Positions 1 to 7,921 of a stretch of 64,000 nt of DNA are shown piece by piece. The position numbers and the translations under genes were made by a program. Every line of letters starts with the position of its first letter. Position 1 is the stretch's first letter. This DNA comes from Thiotrichaceae bacterium (GTDB lineage Bacteria; Pseudomonadota; Gammaproteobacteria; Beggiatoales; Beggiatoaceae), in assembly GCA_026991885.1 (NCBI GenBank), contig JALXAQ010000090.1:1-64000 (forward strand). Direction: 5' to 3'. The notes under the pieces were generated by a model, which saw only the letters and a program-made list of their open reading frames with translations, was not told the DNA's origin and did not search any database.

Positions 1-851
1 TTATTGTAGTAAGCATTGACTGACTTCAGTCTCTTACCATCAATAATAAAAGGCTCGATAACACCATTGGTAACACAGGTAGCCAGGTTATTCAGTCCCA
101 GGTCAATGGACATAACCTGGTTATGAAGTTTCACTACCTTAGAACGAAATTCACCTTTGGAGTCAAGCTTGTCCAATTCAACCCGTTCTACCGTCTTAAA
201 AGGCTCGACTATTTGATAAATCTCGCTGATGTCATCATCATAAACAAAAACAGCCTGAAAAGATTGGTATTTCGGAATCACCTCAACCTGTTTGATAGCT
301 TTCCCTATCAATTGTTTAGGTAATTCAAATTCCAACCCTTTTTCCAAAATAACAACACCGAATCGTTCAAGAACTTCTACTGACTTAATGACTTGACCAC
401 TTGGCAAAATGAACGACTTTATTTGAAAGTTTTCTTTCAAAACCACCAAATTGTATTTGACTTGAAAAGCACAAGTATTGTAGATTAGGTTATCATGTTT
501 GTCTTGCTTGTACTTAGGTGGCCTGGGTTTACCCTTGTACTTGCCAGGATTTTTTTGGAAGTCCTGGTGACACGCAAAGAACGACTTAAAATTTTTATCA
601 AGCCGCCTTAGAATTTGCTGAGCGACCGCGCTTTTTACTAAGCGATAGTTGATTTCACCCTCAAGGTTGGTAACTTGCTTCATCGCCTTGTCCATCTGGA
701 AGTACGAAAAGTACATTCCGGTCGCTTCAAACGCCTCTCGCAGTGTCCACAATGTCTGGTTGTAGAGGTTTTTGGCATGATAGGTGAGTTCTTTTAGTCG
801 CTCAAATTGGGGCTTTTTCAAGCCCTTAATCTTTATTTTCAGTGCTCTCAT
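1..851 (-). CDS. tnpB: TnpB, IS200/IS605-family (OrfB), 3' part outside window
   Basis: The reverse strand is open without a stop from an ATG at 851 to the window edge, about 283 codons. The N-terminus has the basic, helical start typical of the IS605 OrfB family (MRALKIKIKGLKK, then a YNQTLW segment). Near residue 250 lies MSIDLGLNNLATC, the first RuvC-like nuclease motif with its catalytic Asp. TnpB is an RNA-guided DNA nuclease of IS200/IS605 transposons and normally has about 350-420 residues, so the other two RuvC acidic residues, the zinc finger and the guide-RNA end of the element lie beyond the left edge. No TnpA transposase is seen upstream, so the element may be a TnpB-only type or have tnpA elsewhere. 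Family assignment is firm; activity cannot be judged. Confidence 0.85.
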   Translation of the reverse strand, partial: MRALKIKIKGLKKPQFERLKELTYHAKNLYNQTLWTLREAFEATGMYFSYFQMDKAMKQVTNLEGEINYRLVKSAVAQQILRRLDKNFKSFFACHQDFQKNPGKYKGKPRPPKYKQDKHDNLIYNTCAFQVKYNLVVLKENFQIKSFILPSGQVIKSVEVLERFGVVILEKGLEFELPKQLIGKAIKQVEVIPKYQSFQAVFVYDDDISEIYQIVEPFKTVERVELDKLDSKGEFRSKVVKLHNQVMSIDLGLNNLATCVTNGVIEPFIIDGKRLKSVNAYYN

Positions 852-1017
852 TTATTAGCACCTCGATTGCTATTTTAACCCGTTATCAAAAAAATTAAAT
901 ATACCCCGAACCATCAAGTCAAGTCAAGTCAAGACTTAAACTGAGTGCGGAGCGACGCTGTGTGTGACAACACTCAGGTAAACAGTTATCAATACTTATT
1001 AATAGTTATCAATACTT
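852..1017. other. Gap upstream of tnpB: short repeats and a hairpin
   Basis: No gene is seen. The stretch has four tandem copies of TCAAG (914-933) followed by a 7-bp stem, CTGAGTG at 941-947 pairing with CACTCAG at 971-977. It also has a near-direct repeat AGTTATCAATACTT around 985-1017. A subterminal hairpin upstream of tnpB is where the left end of an IS200/IS605 element would be expected, but no boundary can be fixed here. Confidence 0.35.
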
Positions 1018-1143
1018 TTATGTACTATATCTTTTTTGGTAAAAAGCTCGAAACAAAGGTAAATCAACATCAGAGACAGAAGTATCTTCAATCGCTTGCG
1101 TTTCACCCGCATTAATGATTTCACGTATTTCAACACTGTTCAT
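1018..1143 (-). pseudogene. 41-codon remnant, possibly of an AlbA_2-domain ATP-binding protein
   Basis: A 41-codon open frame begins MNSVEIREIINAGET and ends PLFRAFYQKRYST. Both halves look like pieces of the Schlafen AlbA_2 putative-DNA-binding family. The start resembles the family's N-terminal helix, and the end resembles the segment that normally lies over a hundred residues downstream, before the C-terminal half. This suggests a gene collapsed by internal deletion. The match is from memory of the family and is tentative; it could also be a chance small frame. Confidence 0.35.
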
Positions 1144-1167
1144 TTTTTTTTAGCTCACTGATAACTG

Positions 1168-1201
1168 AAAAATCCTATTTCTTAAAGAAATAGGATTTTT
1201 T
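1168..1201. terminator. Bidirectional rho-independent terminator
   Basis: A 14-bp near-perfect stem (AATCCTATTTCTT pairing with AAGAAATAGGATT) with an A-run on one side and a T-run on the other lies just past the stop codon of the DUF945 gene. An almost identical hairpin lies past tamB at 49027-49062. Confidence 0.8.
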
Positions 1202-1206
1202 AATAT

Positions 1207-2685
1207 TTATTTAATAAAAGACAAAGGCATTTCCACACCATTAACGTTCAGCTTATTATCTTTGAAAGCAGCAACAATCTTGTAGTTGTCATTACCCATA
1301 TCAACCAGCCACTTGAGGCCCACAAACACTGAAATTTGTTGCTCACTAGCGGCTTCTGCTTGTTGTTTCAAAAAAGCCAAATCATCCTCACTGAGTTGCA
1401 TATCGCCGAAATCTTTCAGCATGGTATAAAAGGTTATCTTTGCCAAGATTCGTTTGGTCCAATCTTTGCTGATGCTAAACGCCCCTTGTACCTCTAATGC
1501 CTCACTCAAGGAAGTCGCTTTTTTGTTGAGGGTGACGCTGGCATTGCTTTGCACGGCGTTCCCATTTGGCGTTTTCACAGTCAACTCAGTCAGCGCGATT
1601 TCTGGGGATTTGGCCGCTAACTTAGGCAACACTTCCCTCAATTTGTCTAACATGGTGCCAATAATCGTTTTTGGATGTTTGATTTGGCGTCGATTTTCCC
1701 GAGCCGTTGTTTGCAACTCCGCCAAAGCCTCCTCATCCAAATTGCGAATTTCCCAGTTTTCGACAAAGCTCACCCCTGAAACATCTTTGAGTGTCATGGT
1801 GTCAATTTGCGAGTGTAAGGTATAATTGATAACACCGCTTTGCCCTTCTTCACCGTCTGCCTTCGCCACCAAACCATCAAAGCTGTATTTGGACTTGTCT
1901 CTACTGACATCCAAATGCCCCACTTTGAATTTCAAGTGACCCAATTTAAGATCTTTGCTGCTTTGATTGGTGGTCAACTTGGCAGAAAGATCATGTACAT
2001 TCAAAAGATAAGCAAGCTTATGCACTTGAAGCATGGGCAAACTCAAGTCCATTTTAGTGGGCGTTTTATTGGCATTGAATTCCCCACTGAAGCTGCTCTC
2101 TCCCAATGACAATGACGCAGATAACTTTTTGTCTTCAAACAAAAGCCCCGCGAAATTTAAGCTGAGCGTCTTCAGATTTTCAGTCAATGTCAACTGAGCC
2201 GTCAAACCTTTCCAATCTATGAGCCCCTCGCGCCGATAGGCTGGAATTTCCAAATAACTTTTGGAACTCTCTTCGCTCTCTTTGGTACTCTTAATAGACA
2301 GCGTGGGCAATTTTCCGAGAAGTTGCTCCGCCTCAGCCGACAATAAAAACTCAAGCTCTGTGTCGAGCTGCACCGGTTTTTCCAGCTTTTCTACATGCTT
2401 AGAAAAGTTCTCTTTGATGGCTCTCAAGAAAACCAGCGGATTCTCTTTAATTTCCTTCAAAGGGATTTCTATCGTCTCGATTGGGAGAGGATCGCCCCCA
2501 TTGATACGATGTTGCAAGGTGAAACGGAGAGGATCCTCAGAGAGGAGAGTCTTAAGCAGACCATAAGTTGAGGACTCAGAGACTGCCTTAGCCAAGATCG
2601 GCGGCACTGGCATCTCTGCATACGAGGGTAGGCTCACTGCACTGACAAGTAAACTCGCGGCGAACAGTTGGAGCAATTTTTTCAT
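1207..2685 (-). CDS. DUF945 (YdgA-like) family periplasmic protein
   Basis: The 492-residue product opens with a clear Sec signal peptide (MKKLLQLFAASLLVSAVSLP, cleavage near SYA), so it is exported. The rest is beta-rich with alternating hydrophobic residues and few cysteines. The C-terminal half, with segments such as GVSFVENWEIRNLDEEALAE, matches the pattern of the DUF945/YdgA family, proteins of about 450-500 residues found at the gammaproteobacterial envelope with no settled function. The gene stands alone, is divergent from recQ with about 130 bp between them, and ends at a strong hairpin terminator. The start at 2685 is the only one that gives the signal peptide. The family call is good; the role is unknown. 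Confidence 0.75.
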   Translation of the reverse strand: MKKLLQLFAASLLVSAVSLPSYAEMPVPPILAKAVSESSTYGLLKTLLSEDPLRFTLQHRINGGDPLPIETIEIPLKEIKENPLVFLRAIKENFSKHVEKLEKPVQLDTELEFLLSAEAEQLLGKLPTLSIKSTKESEESSKSYLEIPAYRREGLIDWKGLTAQLTLTENLKTLSLNFAGLLFEDKKLSASLSLGESSFSGEFNANKTPTKMDLSLPMLQVHKLAYLLNVHDLSAKLTTNQSSKDLKLGHLKFKVGHLDVSRDKSKYSFDGLVAKADGEEGQSGVINYTLHSQIDTMTLKDVSGVSFVENWEIRNLDEEALAELQTTARENRRQIKHPKTIIGTMLDKLREVLPKLAAKSPEIALTELTVKTPNGNAVQSNASVTLNKKATSLSEALEVQGAFSISKDWTKRILAKITFYTMLKDFGDMQLSEDDLAFLKQQAEAASEQQISVFVGLKWLVDMGNDNYKIVAAFKDNKLNVNGVEMPLSFIK

Positions 2686-2818
2686 ATCAAAAGTTTCCTT
2701 TGGATTTTTAAGGTAAAATGAAAAGTTTGTAGTGAATCAGAATAAACTTTAACACATTTTTTGACTTTACGTCCAAGATCAATCTGGCCGACTCCTAACA
2801 ACTGATAACTGATAACTT

Positions 2819-4993
2819 ATGACACCCCTAGACATATTACGCAATGTATTTGGCTATCAACACTTTCGTGGTGATCAAGAAAACATCATCAACCACATCT
2901 TAGCAGGCGGCGATGCGCTCGTCTTAATGCCCACAGGTGGGGGTAAATCGCTCTGTTATCAAATACCCGCCCAAATTCGTCCGGGCGTGGCGATAGTGAT
3001 TTCTCCTTTGATTGCTCTCATGCAAGATCAAGTCAGTGCCTTGCAACAATTTGGCATCCGTGCCGCTTGTCTTAATTCTAGTTTAACATTTGATCAAGCC
3101 CGTGAAGTATCAAGGCAACTACGCCAAGGTGAATTAGACTTGCTATATGTCGCCCCCGAAAAATTAATGACGCCGCGCTTTTTAGAATTTCTGGAGAGTG
3201 CCCAAATCGCATTATTTGCCATAGATGAGGCGCATTGTGTATCGCAATGGGGGCATGATTTTCGACCAGAATATGTAGAACTTTCTATTTTACACCAACG
3301 TTTTCCTAACATTCCACGTATTGCGCTCACCGCCACAGCAGATGGACCAACGCAACGAGACATCAAAACGCATTTAGGTTTAGACAATGCCAAAGCATTT
3401 GTCGCAGGTTTTGATCGTCCAAATATTCGCTATCATGTGGTACAAAAAAAGACAGCACATCATCAACTATTAAATTTCCTCAAAGAGGAGGGGCATTATG
3501 GCGATGCCGGTATTATTTATTGTTTATCGCGCAAAAAAGTAGAAAAAGTGGCCGACTGGTTTAGCAAACAAGGCTGGCTCGCCTTACCCTATCATGCAGG
3601 CTTAGACAATCAAGTACGAAAACAAAATCAGATGCGATTTTTACGCGAAGAAGGTGTGATTATTGTCGCCACTATCGCTTTTGGTATGGGGATTGACAAA
3701 CCCAATGTCCGCTTTGTTGCCCATTTAGATTTACCAAAAAGTCTTGAAGCCTATTATCAGGAAACGGGACGGGCGGGGCGCGATGGGCTGCCGGCCAACG
3801 CTTGGATGGCTTATGGTTTACAAGATGTTGTATTGTTACGGCGCCTGATGGAGCAGTCGGAGGCTGATGAACAACATAAACGGATAGAGCGGCATAAATT
3901 AGAATCCATGTTGGGTTATTGTGAAATGACCACTTGCCGTCGTCAAGCTTTATTAGCCTATTTTGGTGATCATTTGCCCGAGCCTTGTGGAAATTGTGAT
4001 ACCTGTTTAGAACCGGTAGCCACTTGGGATGGCACTGAAGCGGCACAAAAAGCATTATCTTGTGTTTATCGTACTGAGCAACGATTTGGCGTTCATTATT
4101 TGGTTGATGTGCTATTAGGTAAAACAACTCAACGTATAGAACAGTTTAGACATGAACGTGTGAGTACCTTTGGTATTGGCAAAGAATTAAGCGAGCCAGA
4201 GTGGCATTCCGTTTTTCGGCAACTGATTGCGGCGGGATTTGCGAGAGTTGATGTCGAAGGCTACGGGGGAGTACAACTCACTGAAAAATCATGGCCTCTA
4301 CTCCGGGGAGAACAGCGCATTGATTTACGCAAAGATATTAAGCCCAAAGCAATAAGAAAGGAGAAAAAATATAGCCGTAGTTTAAGAAAAACCTTTACAA
4401 AGACCGATCAAATCCTTTGGGAAGCCTTGCGTACTAAACGTTTGGAATTGGCACACGCACAAAGTGTGCCCCCTTATGTGATTTTCCATGATAGTACATT
4501 AGAGGACATAGTGCTACAACGCCCCCAAACCTTAGCCGAATTTGCCCAATTATCAGGCGTGGGCACCCGAAAATTAGAACGTTATGGTCAGATTTTTATT
4601 GAGGTTGTGGATGCTCATGTCTCGCAATATGGACAACCTACAAACACAATCAGTGCCCCCAAGACTGATGAGACGATATTATCTGAGTCGGTAGAAATCA
4701 CACTTGAAGCCTTTAATCGGGGATTATCCCCAGAGCAAATAGCGGCGGAACGCATGCTTAAACCCTCAACCATTTACGATCATCTCTCTCAAACGATTGA
4801 ACAAGGGCAACTGGAATTGCGTCAAGTCATTAAATTAAGAGAAGAAGAAATACACGATATTGAGGACAATCTGTTAGAACGACCTACCGAAGAGCAACAT
4901 ACTTTAAAATCGGTATTTGAGGCGTTTAATGGTGCCTATGATTATAGCATCTTAAAATGTGTTAGAGCGCATATATGGCGTGAATGCAAATAA
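2819..4993 (+). CDS. recQ: ATP-dependent DNA helicase RecQ
   Basis: RecQ is a 3'-5' superfamily 2 helicase of the RecF recombination pathway. The 724 residues show the expected order: a RecA-like motor with Walker A GGGKS (residues 40-44), DEAH box (136-139) and the [10 protein letters not shown] arginine-finger motif. A RecQ zinc site follows, with paired cysteines ending CGNCDTC, then a winged helix and an HRDC domain around residues 530-600. A C-terminal extension of about 110 residues includes a helix-turn-helix segment ([12 protein letters not shown]) of the kind called HTH_40 in longer RecQ proteins, which explains the excess over the 610 residues of the E. coli enzyme. The start lies about 130 bp from the divergent DUF945 gene. 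A 20-bp palindrome follows the stop immediately. Confidence 0.97.
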   Translation: MTPLDILRNVFGYQHFRGDQENIINHILAGGDALVLMPTGGGKSLCYQIPAQIRPGVAIVISPLIALMQDQVSALQQFGIRAACLNSSLTFDQAREVSRQLRQGELDLLYVAPEKLMTPRFLEFLESAQIALFAIDEAHCVSQWGHDFRPEYVELSILHQRFPNIPRIALTATADGPTQRDIKTHLGLDNAKAFVAGFDRPNIRYHVVQKKTAHHQLLNFLKEEGHYGDAGIIYCLSRKKVEKVADWFSKQGWLALPYHAGLDNQVRKQNQMRFLREEGVIIVATIAFGMGIDKPNVRFVAHLDLPKSLEAYYQETGRAGRDGLPANAWMAYGLQDVVLLRRLMEQSEADEQHKRIERHKLESMLGYCEMTTCRRQALLAYFGDHLPEPCGNCDTCLEPVATWDGTEAAQKALSCVYRTEQRFGVHYLVDVLLGKTTQRIEQFRHERVSTFGIGKELSEPEWHSVFRQLIAAGFARVDVEGYGGVQLTEKSWPLLRGEQRIDLRKDIKPKAIRKEKKYSRSLRKTFTKTDQILWEALRTKRLELAHAQSVPPYVIFHDSTLEDIVLQRPQTLAEFAQLSGVGTRKLERYGQIFIEVVDAHVSQYGQPTNTISAPKTDETILSESVEITLEAFNRGLSPEQIAAERMLKPSTIYDHLSQTIEQGQLELRQVIKLREEEIHDIEDNLLERPTEEQHTLKSVFEAFNGAYDYSILKCVRAHIWRECK

Positions 4994-4995
4994 CC

Positions 4996-5015
4996 GTCCA
5001 AACTAAAGTTTGGAC
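4996..5015. repeat. Palindrome of the GTCCAA...TTGGAC family
   Basis: GTCCAAACTAAAGTTTGGAC begins two bases after the recQ stop. The outer bases GTCCAA/TTGGAC are shared with copies at 5958, 14095, 14956, 15037, 56185, 62967 and 63002, usually with GGA or TCC flanking. Confidence 0.8.
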
Positions 5016-5025
5016 TCCTGAGTTA

Positions 5026-5034
5026 TGTTATAAT
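5026..5034 (+). promoter_or_regulatory. Extended -10 promoter element for the DsrC-like gene
   Basis: TGTTATAAT, an extended -10 with a perfect TATAAT, lies about 50 bp before the start codon at 5084. No convincing -35 box is present at the usual spacing, which fits an extended -10 promoter. This is prediction only. Confidence 0.45.
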
Positions 5035-5083
5035 GGCACAGTTTTATCGTGGATAAACTCACTACTCAAATGAGGATTTTGAA

Positions 5084-5437
5084 ATGGCTATAGAAATTAA
5101 CGGCAAAACGATTGAAACCGACGAAGAAGGCTATTTGGTCAACTTAGCCGATTGGAGTGAGAACGTTGCTATTGCTCTCGCCAAGTCTGAAAACATTGAC
5201 ATGACGGAGAGCCACTGGGGTTTAGTGGAGGCCGCTCGTGAATATTACCAAGAAAAACAAAAGCATCCATGGGGAAATGACTTGGTGCATATACTGGGCA
5301 AGCATGTGAAGGAAAAAGGGCATGAGCTGCGCCATGATGTCAACGACTTTCTGTATCAACTTTTCCCCCAAAGCCCCGAAAAGCAAGTAAGCAAAATTGC
5401 TGGTTTACCAAAACCGTTACCGGCTGACACGGAATAA
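5084..5437 (+). CDS. DsrC/TusE-superfamily protein without cysteines (RspA-like)
   Basis: The 117-residue protein aligns by eye with the whole DsrC/TusE fold: GYLVNLADWSE near the start, then HWGLVEAAREYYQE, then LYQLFPQSPEKQVSKIAG and GLPKP near the end. DsrC carries trisulfide chemistry in sulfite reduction, and TusE passes sulfur to MnmA for tRNA thiolation. Both use a C-terminal cysteine just before the last residue. Here the tail is GLPKPLPADTE, the second position (normally ACKIAG in DsrC) is VSKIAG, and the protein has no cysteine at all. It therefore cannot relay sulfur and matches the cysteine-less members described as RspA, thought to be regulatory. It lies 45 bp upstream of rlmH. 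The start has a plausible AT-rich leader and -10. Homology searches will label it TusE/DsrC. Confidence 0.85.
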   Translation: MAIEINGKTIETDEEGYLVNLADWSENVAIALAKSENIDMTESHWGLVEAAREYYQEKQKHPWGNDLVHILGKHVKEKGHELRHDVNDFLYQLFPQSPEKQVSKIAGLPKPLPADTE

Positions 5438-5446
5438 GGGACAATC

Positions 5447-5476
5447 GACCTGCGGGGGTGTTGCAACCCGTAGGTC
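5447..5476. other. Hairpin between the DsrC-like gene and rlmH
   Basis: GACCTGCGGG and CCCGTAGGTC form a 10-bp stem with one G-U pair and a 10-base loop, ending six bases before the rlmH start. There is no T-run, so it is not a standard terminator. It covers the place where the rlmH ribosome binding site should be and could limit its translation or mark an RNA processing point. Confidence 0.5.
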
Positions 5477-5482
5477 TTAGTT

Positions 5483-5944
5483 ATGCACATTGACTTAATT
5501 TGTGTTGGACAAAAAATGCCCACATGGGTAAAAACGGGATTTAACGAATACGCCAAACGCTTGCCCCACTTAAAGTTGATTGAAATTCCCCTACGCAAGC
5601 GCAGCAAAAATGCTGACTTAGCCCGTTTGCAGCGTCAAGAGGGTGAGCAAATGTTAGCGGCGATTGCACAAGGGGCGTATGTCATAGCCCTTGATGAGCG
5701 AGGGCAAGTATGGAATACTGTTCAACTGGCTGAACAATTCACCTACTGGATGCGTGAATATAATACAGTCGCATTACTGGTTGGTGGACCAGAAGGTTTA
5801 TCAACAGCCTGTTTGCAACGGGCACAACAACATTGGTCATTATCCGCATTGACATTGCCACATCAACTGGTGCGGATTGTCGTCGCTGAACAGTTGTATC
5901 GTGCATGGAGTATGATAAATAATCATCCTTATCATCGGGCATGA
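5483..5944 (+). CDS. rlmH: 23S rRNA (pseudouridine1915-N3)-methyltransferase RlmH
   Basis: RlmH (YbeA) is a small SPOUT methyltransferase that methylates pseudouridine 1915 in helix 69 of 23S rRNA on the assembled 70S ribosome. The 153 residues match the family's usual 155. Visible marks are the N-terminal [16 protein letters not shown], the SAM-binding knot loop LLVGGPEGL and the conserved tail [15 protein letters not shown]. The gene follows the DsrC-like gene closely and precedes maf by about 40 bp, so the three probably form one transcription unit. rlmH next to maf or to rsfS is common in gammaproteobacteria. Its start has no clear Shine-Dalgarno sequence because a hairpin occupies the leader. 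Confidence 0.96.
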   Translation: MHIDLICVGQKMPTWVKTGFNEYAKRLPHLKLIEIPLRKRSKNADLARLQRQEGEQMLAAIAQGAYVIALDERGQVWNTVQLAEQFTYWMREYNTVALLVGGPEGLSTACLQRAQQHWSLSALTLPHQLVRIVVAEQLYRAWSMINNHPYHRA

Positions 5945-5957
5945 AAAATATTTAGGA

Positions 5958-5977
5958 GTCCAAGATTTATCTTGGAC
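5958..5977. repeat. Palindrome GTCCAAGATTTATCTTGGAC
   Basis: A perfect 20-bp inverted repeat, preceded by AGGA, lies between rlmH and maf. Its right half includes a TTG that could be misread as the maf start. Confidence 0.9.
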
Positions 5978-5986
5978 GAGAGACTT

Positions 5987-6562
5987 ATGATTTATCTCGC
6001 CTCCCTCTCTCCCCGGAGAGCAGAGCTACTCGCTCAAATTAACATTAACTATCAAAAAGTGGCAGTCAACGTTGATGAGACACCCCATCCTCATGAAATG
6101 CCACAAGATTATGTGATGCGCTTGGCATTAGCCAAAGCCCGTGCAGGACGTTTGGCACTGTCAACAGCACAACCGGTATTAGGTGCCGACACGACCATTG
6201 TGTGTAATAAACAAATAGTTGGCAAACCGCTTGATGAAAACGATGCCAAACAAATGCTGAGGCAATTATCAGGGGGCTCTCATAAAGTCATGACAGCAGT
6301 GGCGTTGGTAACAACAACACAAGAAAAAGTGCGTTTGAATATCAACAAAGTGTATTTTCGTCAATTGACTGAGGCGGACATACAAGCCTATGTTGCAACA
6401 GGTGAGCCCATGGATAAAGCTGGCAGTTATGCCATTCAAGGACTTGCCAGTGTTTTTATTAAACGTATTGAAGGTAGTTATTCTGGGGTGATGGGGTTGC
6501 CATTATATGATACAGCGAGATTATTAGATGAGATTGGCGTGAAAATATTTTTAAAGGCTTAA
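5987..6562 (+). CDS. maf: Maf-family nucleoside triphosphate pyrophosphatase
   Basis: Maf proteins hydrolyse non-canonical or modified nucleoside triphosphates (the YhdE branch acts on dTTP/UTP) to monophosphates and are linked to division control. The 191-residue frame starting MIYLASLSPRR has the family signature SPRR at residues 8-11, the second motif FxVxxxxVDE in the form YQKVAVNVDE, the catalytic GADT, and DKAGSYAIQG near residue 145. The ATG at 5987 is preferred. An in-frame TTG at 5972 lies inside the upstream palindrome and would add five residues not seen in the family. It is probably cotranscribed with rlmH. Confidence 0.94.
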   Translation: MIYLASLSPRRAELLAQININYQKVAVNVDETPHPHEMPQDYVMRLALAKARAGRLALSTAQPVLGADTTIVCNKQIVGKPLDENDAKQMLRQLSGGSHKVMTAVALVTTTQEKVRLNINKVYFRQLTEADIQAYVATGEPMDKAGSYAIQGLASVFIKRIEGSYSGVMGLPLYDTARLLDEIGVKIFLKA

Positions 6563-6663
6563 AAAACGGCTTGGCTTATACTTAAAAAGCTTGATACAAT
6601 GTCCTGATGTCCACATCATACTCCTGTAGGCACTTACTTTAGCAACACAAAGGAAATTTATTT

Positions 6664-7314
6664 ATGATGAAAAAATATGTATTACCTACTGTCGTCTCAT
6701 TAGCACTTAGTGGTTATGCCTTAGCGCAGGAAAACACGGCAGCAGAGGTAACACCACCCGCAGAACCCACAGCACCTGCTGAGGTGACACCCGCAGCACC
6801 TGTTGAGGTGACACCACCAGCACCTGTTGAGGTGACACCACCAGCAGCACCCGCAGCACCTGCTGAGATGACACCACCAGTGCCACCAATGCCTGTCGCT
6901 GATCCTGACAAAGCCTATCAGGACATGATGGAAAAACGGAAGCAGGCGATGGAAGAACAGAAGGCACAGAGGCAAGAGGTGCAAGCGTTCAGCGAGAAAA
7001 TGCGCCAAGCCAAAAGTCCAGAAGAACGGTGGCGTTTGATGGATGAGATGCGCCAGCACCAGCAAGAGATGCGTGAGAAAATGTGGAAAGAAAGGGGCAT
7101 GATGATGCCGCCCCCCATGGGACCTTGGAATGGGCAAAATATGCAGCCACATTATGGACCCAGACCTTACTACAATCAGCCTTATCGTGGCAGACAGGGT
7201 ATGCCGAGTGGTCGCGATGGCTCAAAGCAGGGCCATCAGGCCAAGATGGAAAGGCGTTTGGAAAATATCGAAAATATGCTTATAGAAGTCATAGAGTTAT
7301 TACAAGAAAAGTAA
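6664..7314 (+). CDS. Secreted Pro/Ala/Glu-rich protein with Met-rich coiled-coil tail
   Basis: Not recognised as a named family. The 216 residues begin with a signal peptide (MMKKYVLPTVVSLALSGYAL, cleavage after ALA). A low-complexity stretch of about 60 residues follows, built of VEVTPPAP/AEVTPPA repeats, and is likely an extended periplasmic or cell-wall-spanning linker. From about residue 85 a charged helical region (KAYQDMMEKRKQAMEEQKAQ) has the heptad look of a coiled coil. A Met/Pro/Gly/Tyr-rich stretch follows, and a last helix (RRLENIENMLIEVIELLQEK) could oligomerise. It has a good ribosome site (AAAGGAAAT) before 6664. The nearly perfect DNA repeats coding the VEVTPPAP units make the length prone to change by slippage. 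Confidence 0.75.
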   Translation: MMKKYVLPTVVSLALSGYALAQENTAAEVTPPAEPTAPAEVTPAAPVEVTPPAPVEVTPPAAPAAPAEMTPPVPPMPVADPDKAYQDMMEKRKQAMEEQKAQRQEVQAFSEKMRQAKSPEERWRLMDEMRQHQQEMREKMWKERGMMMPPPMGPWNGQNMQPHYGPRPYYNQPYRGRQGMPSGRDGSKQGHQAKMERRLENIENMLIEVIELLQEK

Positions 7315-7368
7315 AATATTTTCTCGTTCCCACGCTCTGCGCTCATCGTTAGACACAAGTCCATTTAC

Positions 7369-7438
7369 GATATTTTGTAGGGTGCGTCCTACGCACCCTG
7401 ACGCGAAAAAGGTGCGTAGGACGCACCCTACAAATATC
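7369..7438. repeat. Inverted repeat with GTAGGGTGCGTCCTACGCACC arms
   Basis: Two arms of 28-29 bases, differing by one base in a T-run, flank a 13-base centre, and each arm is itself partly palindromic. It is a MITE-like or REP-like element in the 228-bp gap between the Pro-rich protein and the DUF4389 gene. The same gap also holds fragments of the CTCGTTCCCACGC repeat family at about 7322-7345 and 7470-7516. Confidence 0.85.
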
Positions 7439-7542
7439 ATTTTATTTCAAGTACTTAAAGAGTTATGTCTAAGAGAGTGCGCGGAGCAAAGGAATGCCTG
7501 CCTTGATGCTCCGCGTCGAATATTGAAAATAGATTAAATAAA

Positions 7543-7899
7543 ATGAGAAAAGAAGAATTAAGAGAACAAATAAGAGAAAATCTGTTGTCACTTAACAGTT
7601 GGCTACGCGGTTTTTTTATGTTGCTCTACGCTGTCGCTTGTTATGTTGCCATCATTGTCACAGGTATCGTTATGCTCTTTCAATTTGGAGTCGTGCTATT
7701 GACGGGTAAAATCAATGATCGCCTACTCCCACTAGGACAAAGTCTCAGTATCTATATTCATCAAATACTACTTTATCTCACTTACAACAGCGATGAGAAA
7801 CCCTTCCCATTTAGCAGTTGGCCGACAGTGATAGCATCTGAACAAGTGAGCGTCGTCAATCTACCCAACGAACCTGAGCCCCCGCCAAAAGCGGAGTGA
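7543..7899 (+). CDS. DUF4389 family membrane protein
   Basis: The 118 residues have a basic N-terminus, then a strongly hydrophobic segment (FFMLLYAVACYVAIIVTGIVM) that runs into a second (FGVVLLTGKINDRLLPLGQS), and a YIHQILLYLTYNSDEKPFPF motif typical of DUF4389 proteins. The tail is acidic and Pro-rich (EPEPPPKAE). Members are small inner-membrane proteins of unknown role found mainly in gammaproteobacteria. The gene lies 22 bp before dnaE and may be cotranscribed with it. Confidence 0.8.
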   Translation: MRKEELREQIRENLLSLNSWLRGFFMLLYAVACYVAIIVTGIVMLFQFGVVLLTGKINDRLLPLGQSLSIYIHQILLYLTYNSDEKPFPFSSWPTVIASEQVSVVNLPNEPEPPPKAE

Positions 7900-7921
7900 A
7901 AGAAAACACTTTTCACTTTTT

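Noticed and set aside
3672-4127. Minus-strand open frame of 151 codons inside recQ
   Set aside because: Antisense shadow of the conserved helicase core; recQ is complete in its own frame.
5084-5437. Functional TusE sulfur carrier
   Set aside because: The essential C-terminal cysteine and all other cysteines are missing.
6721-7152. Minus-strand open frame of 143 codons opposite the Pro-rich protein
   Set aside because: His/Leu/Cys-rich composition is what the complement of Pro/Glu/Gln codon repeats gives; no ribosome site and no family resemblance.
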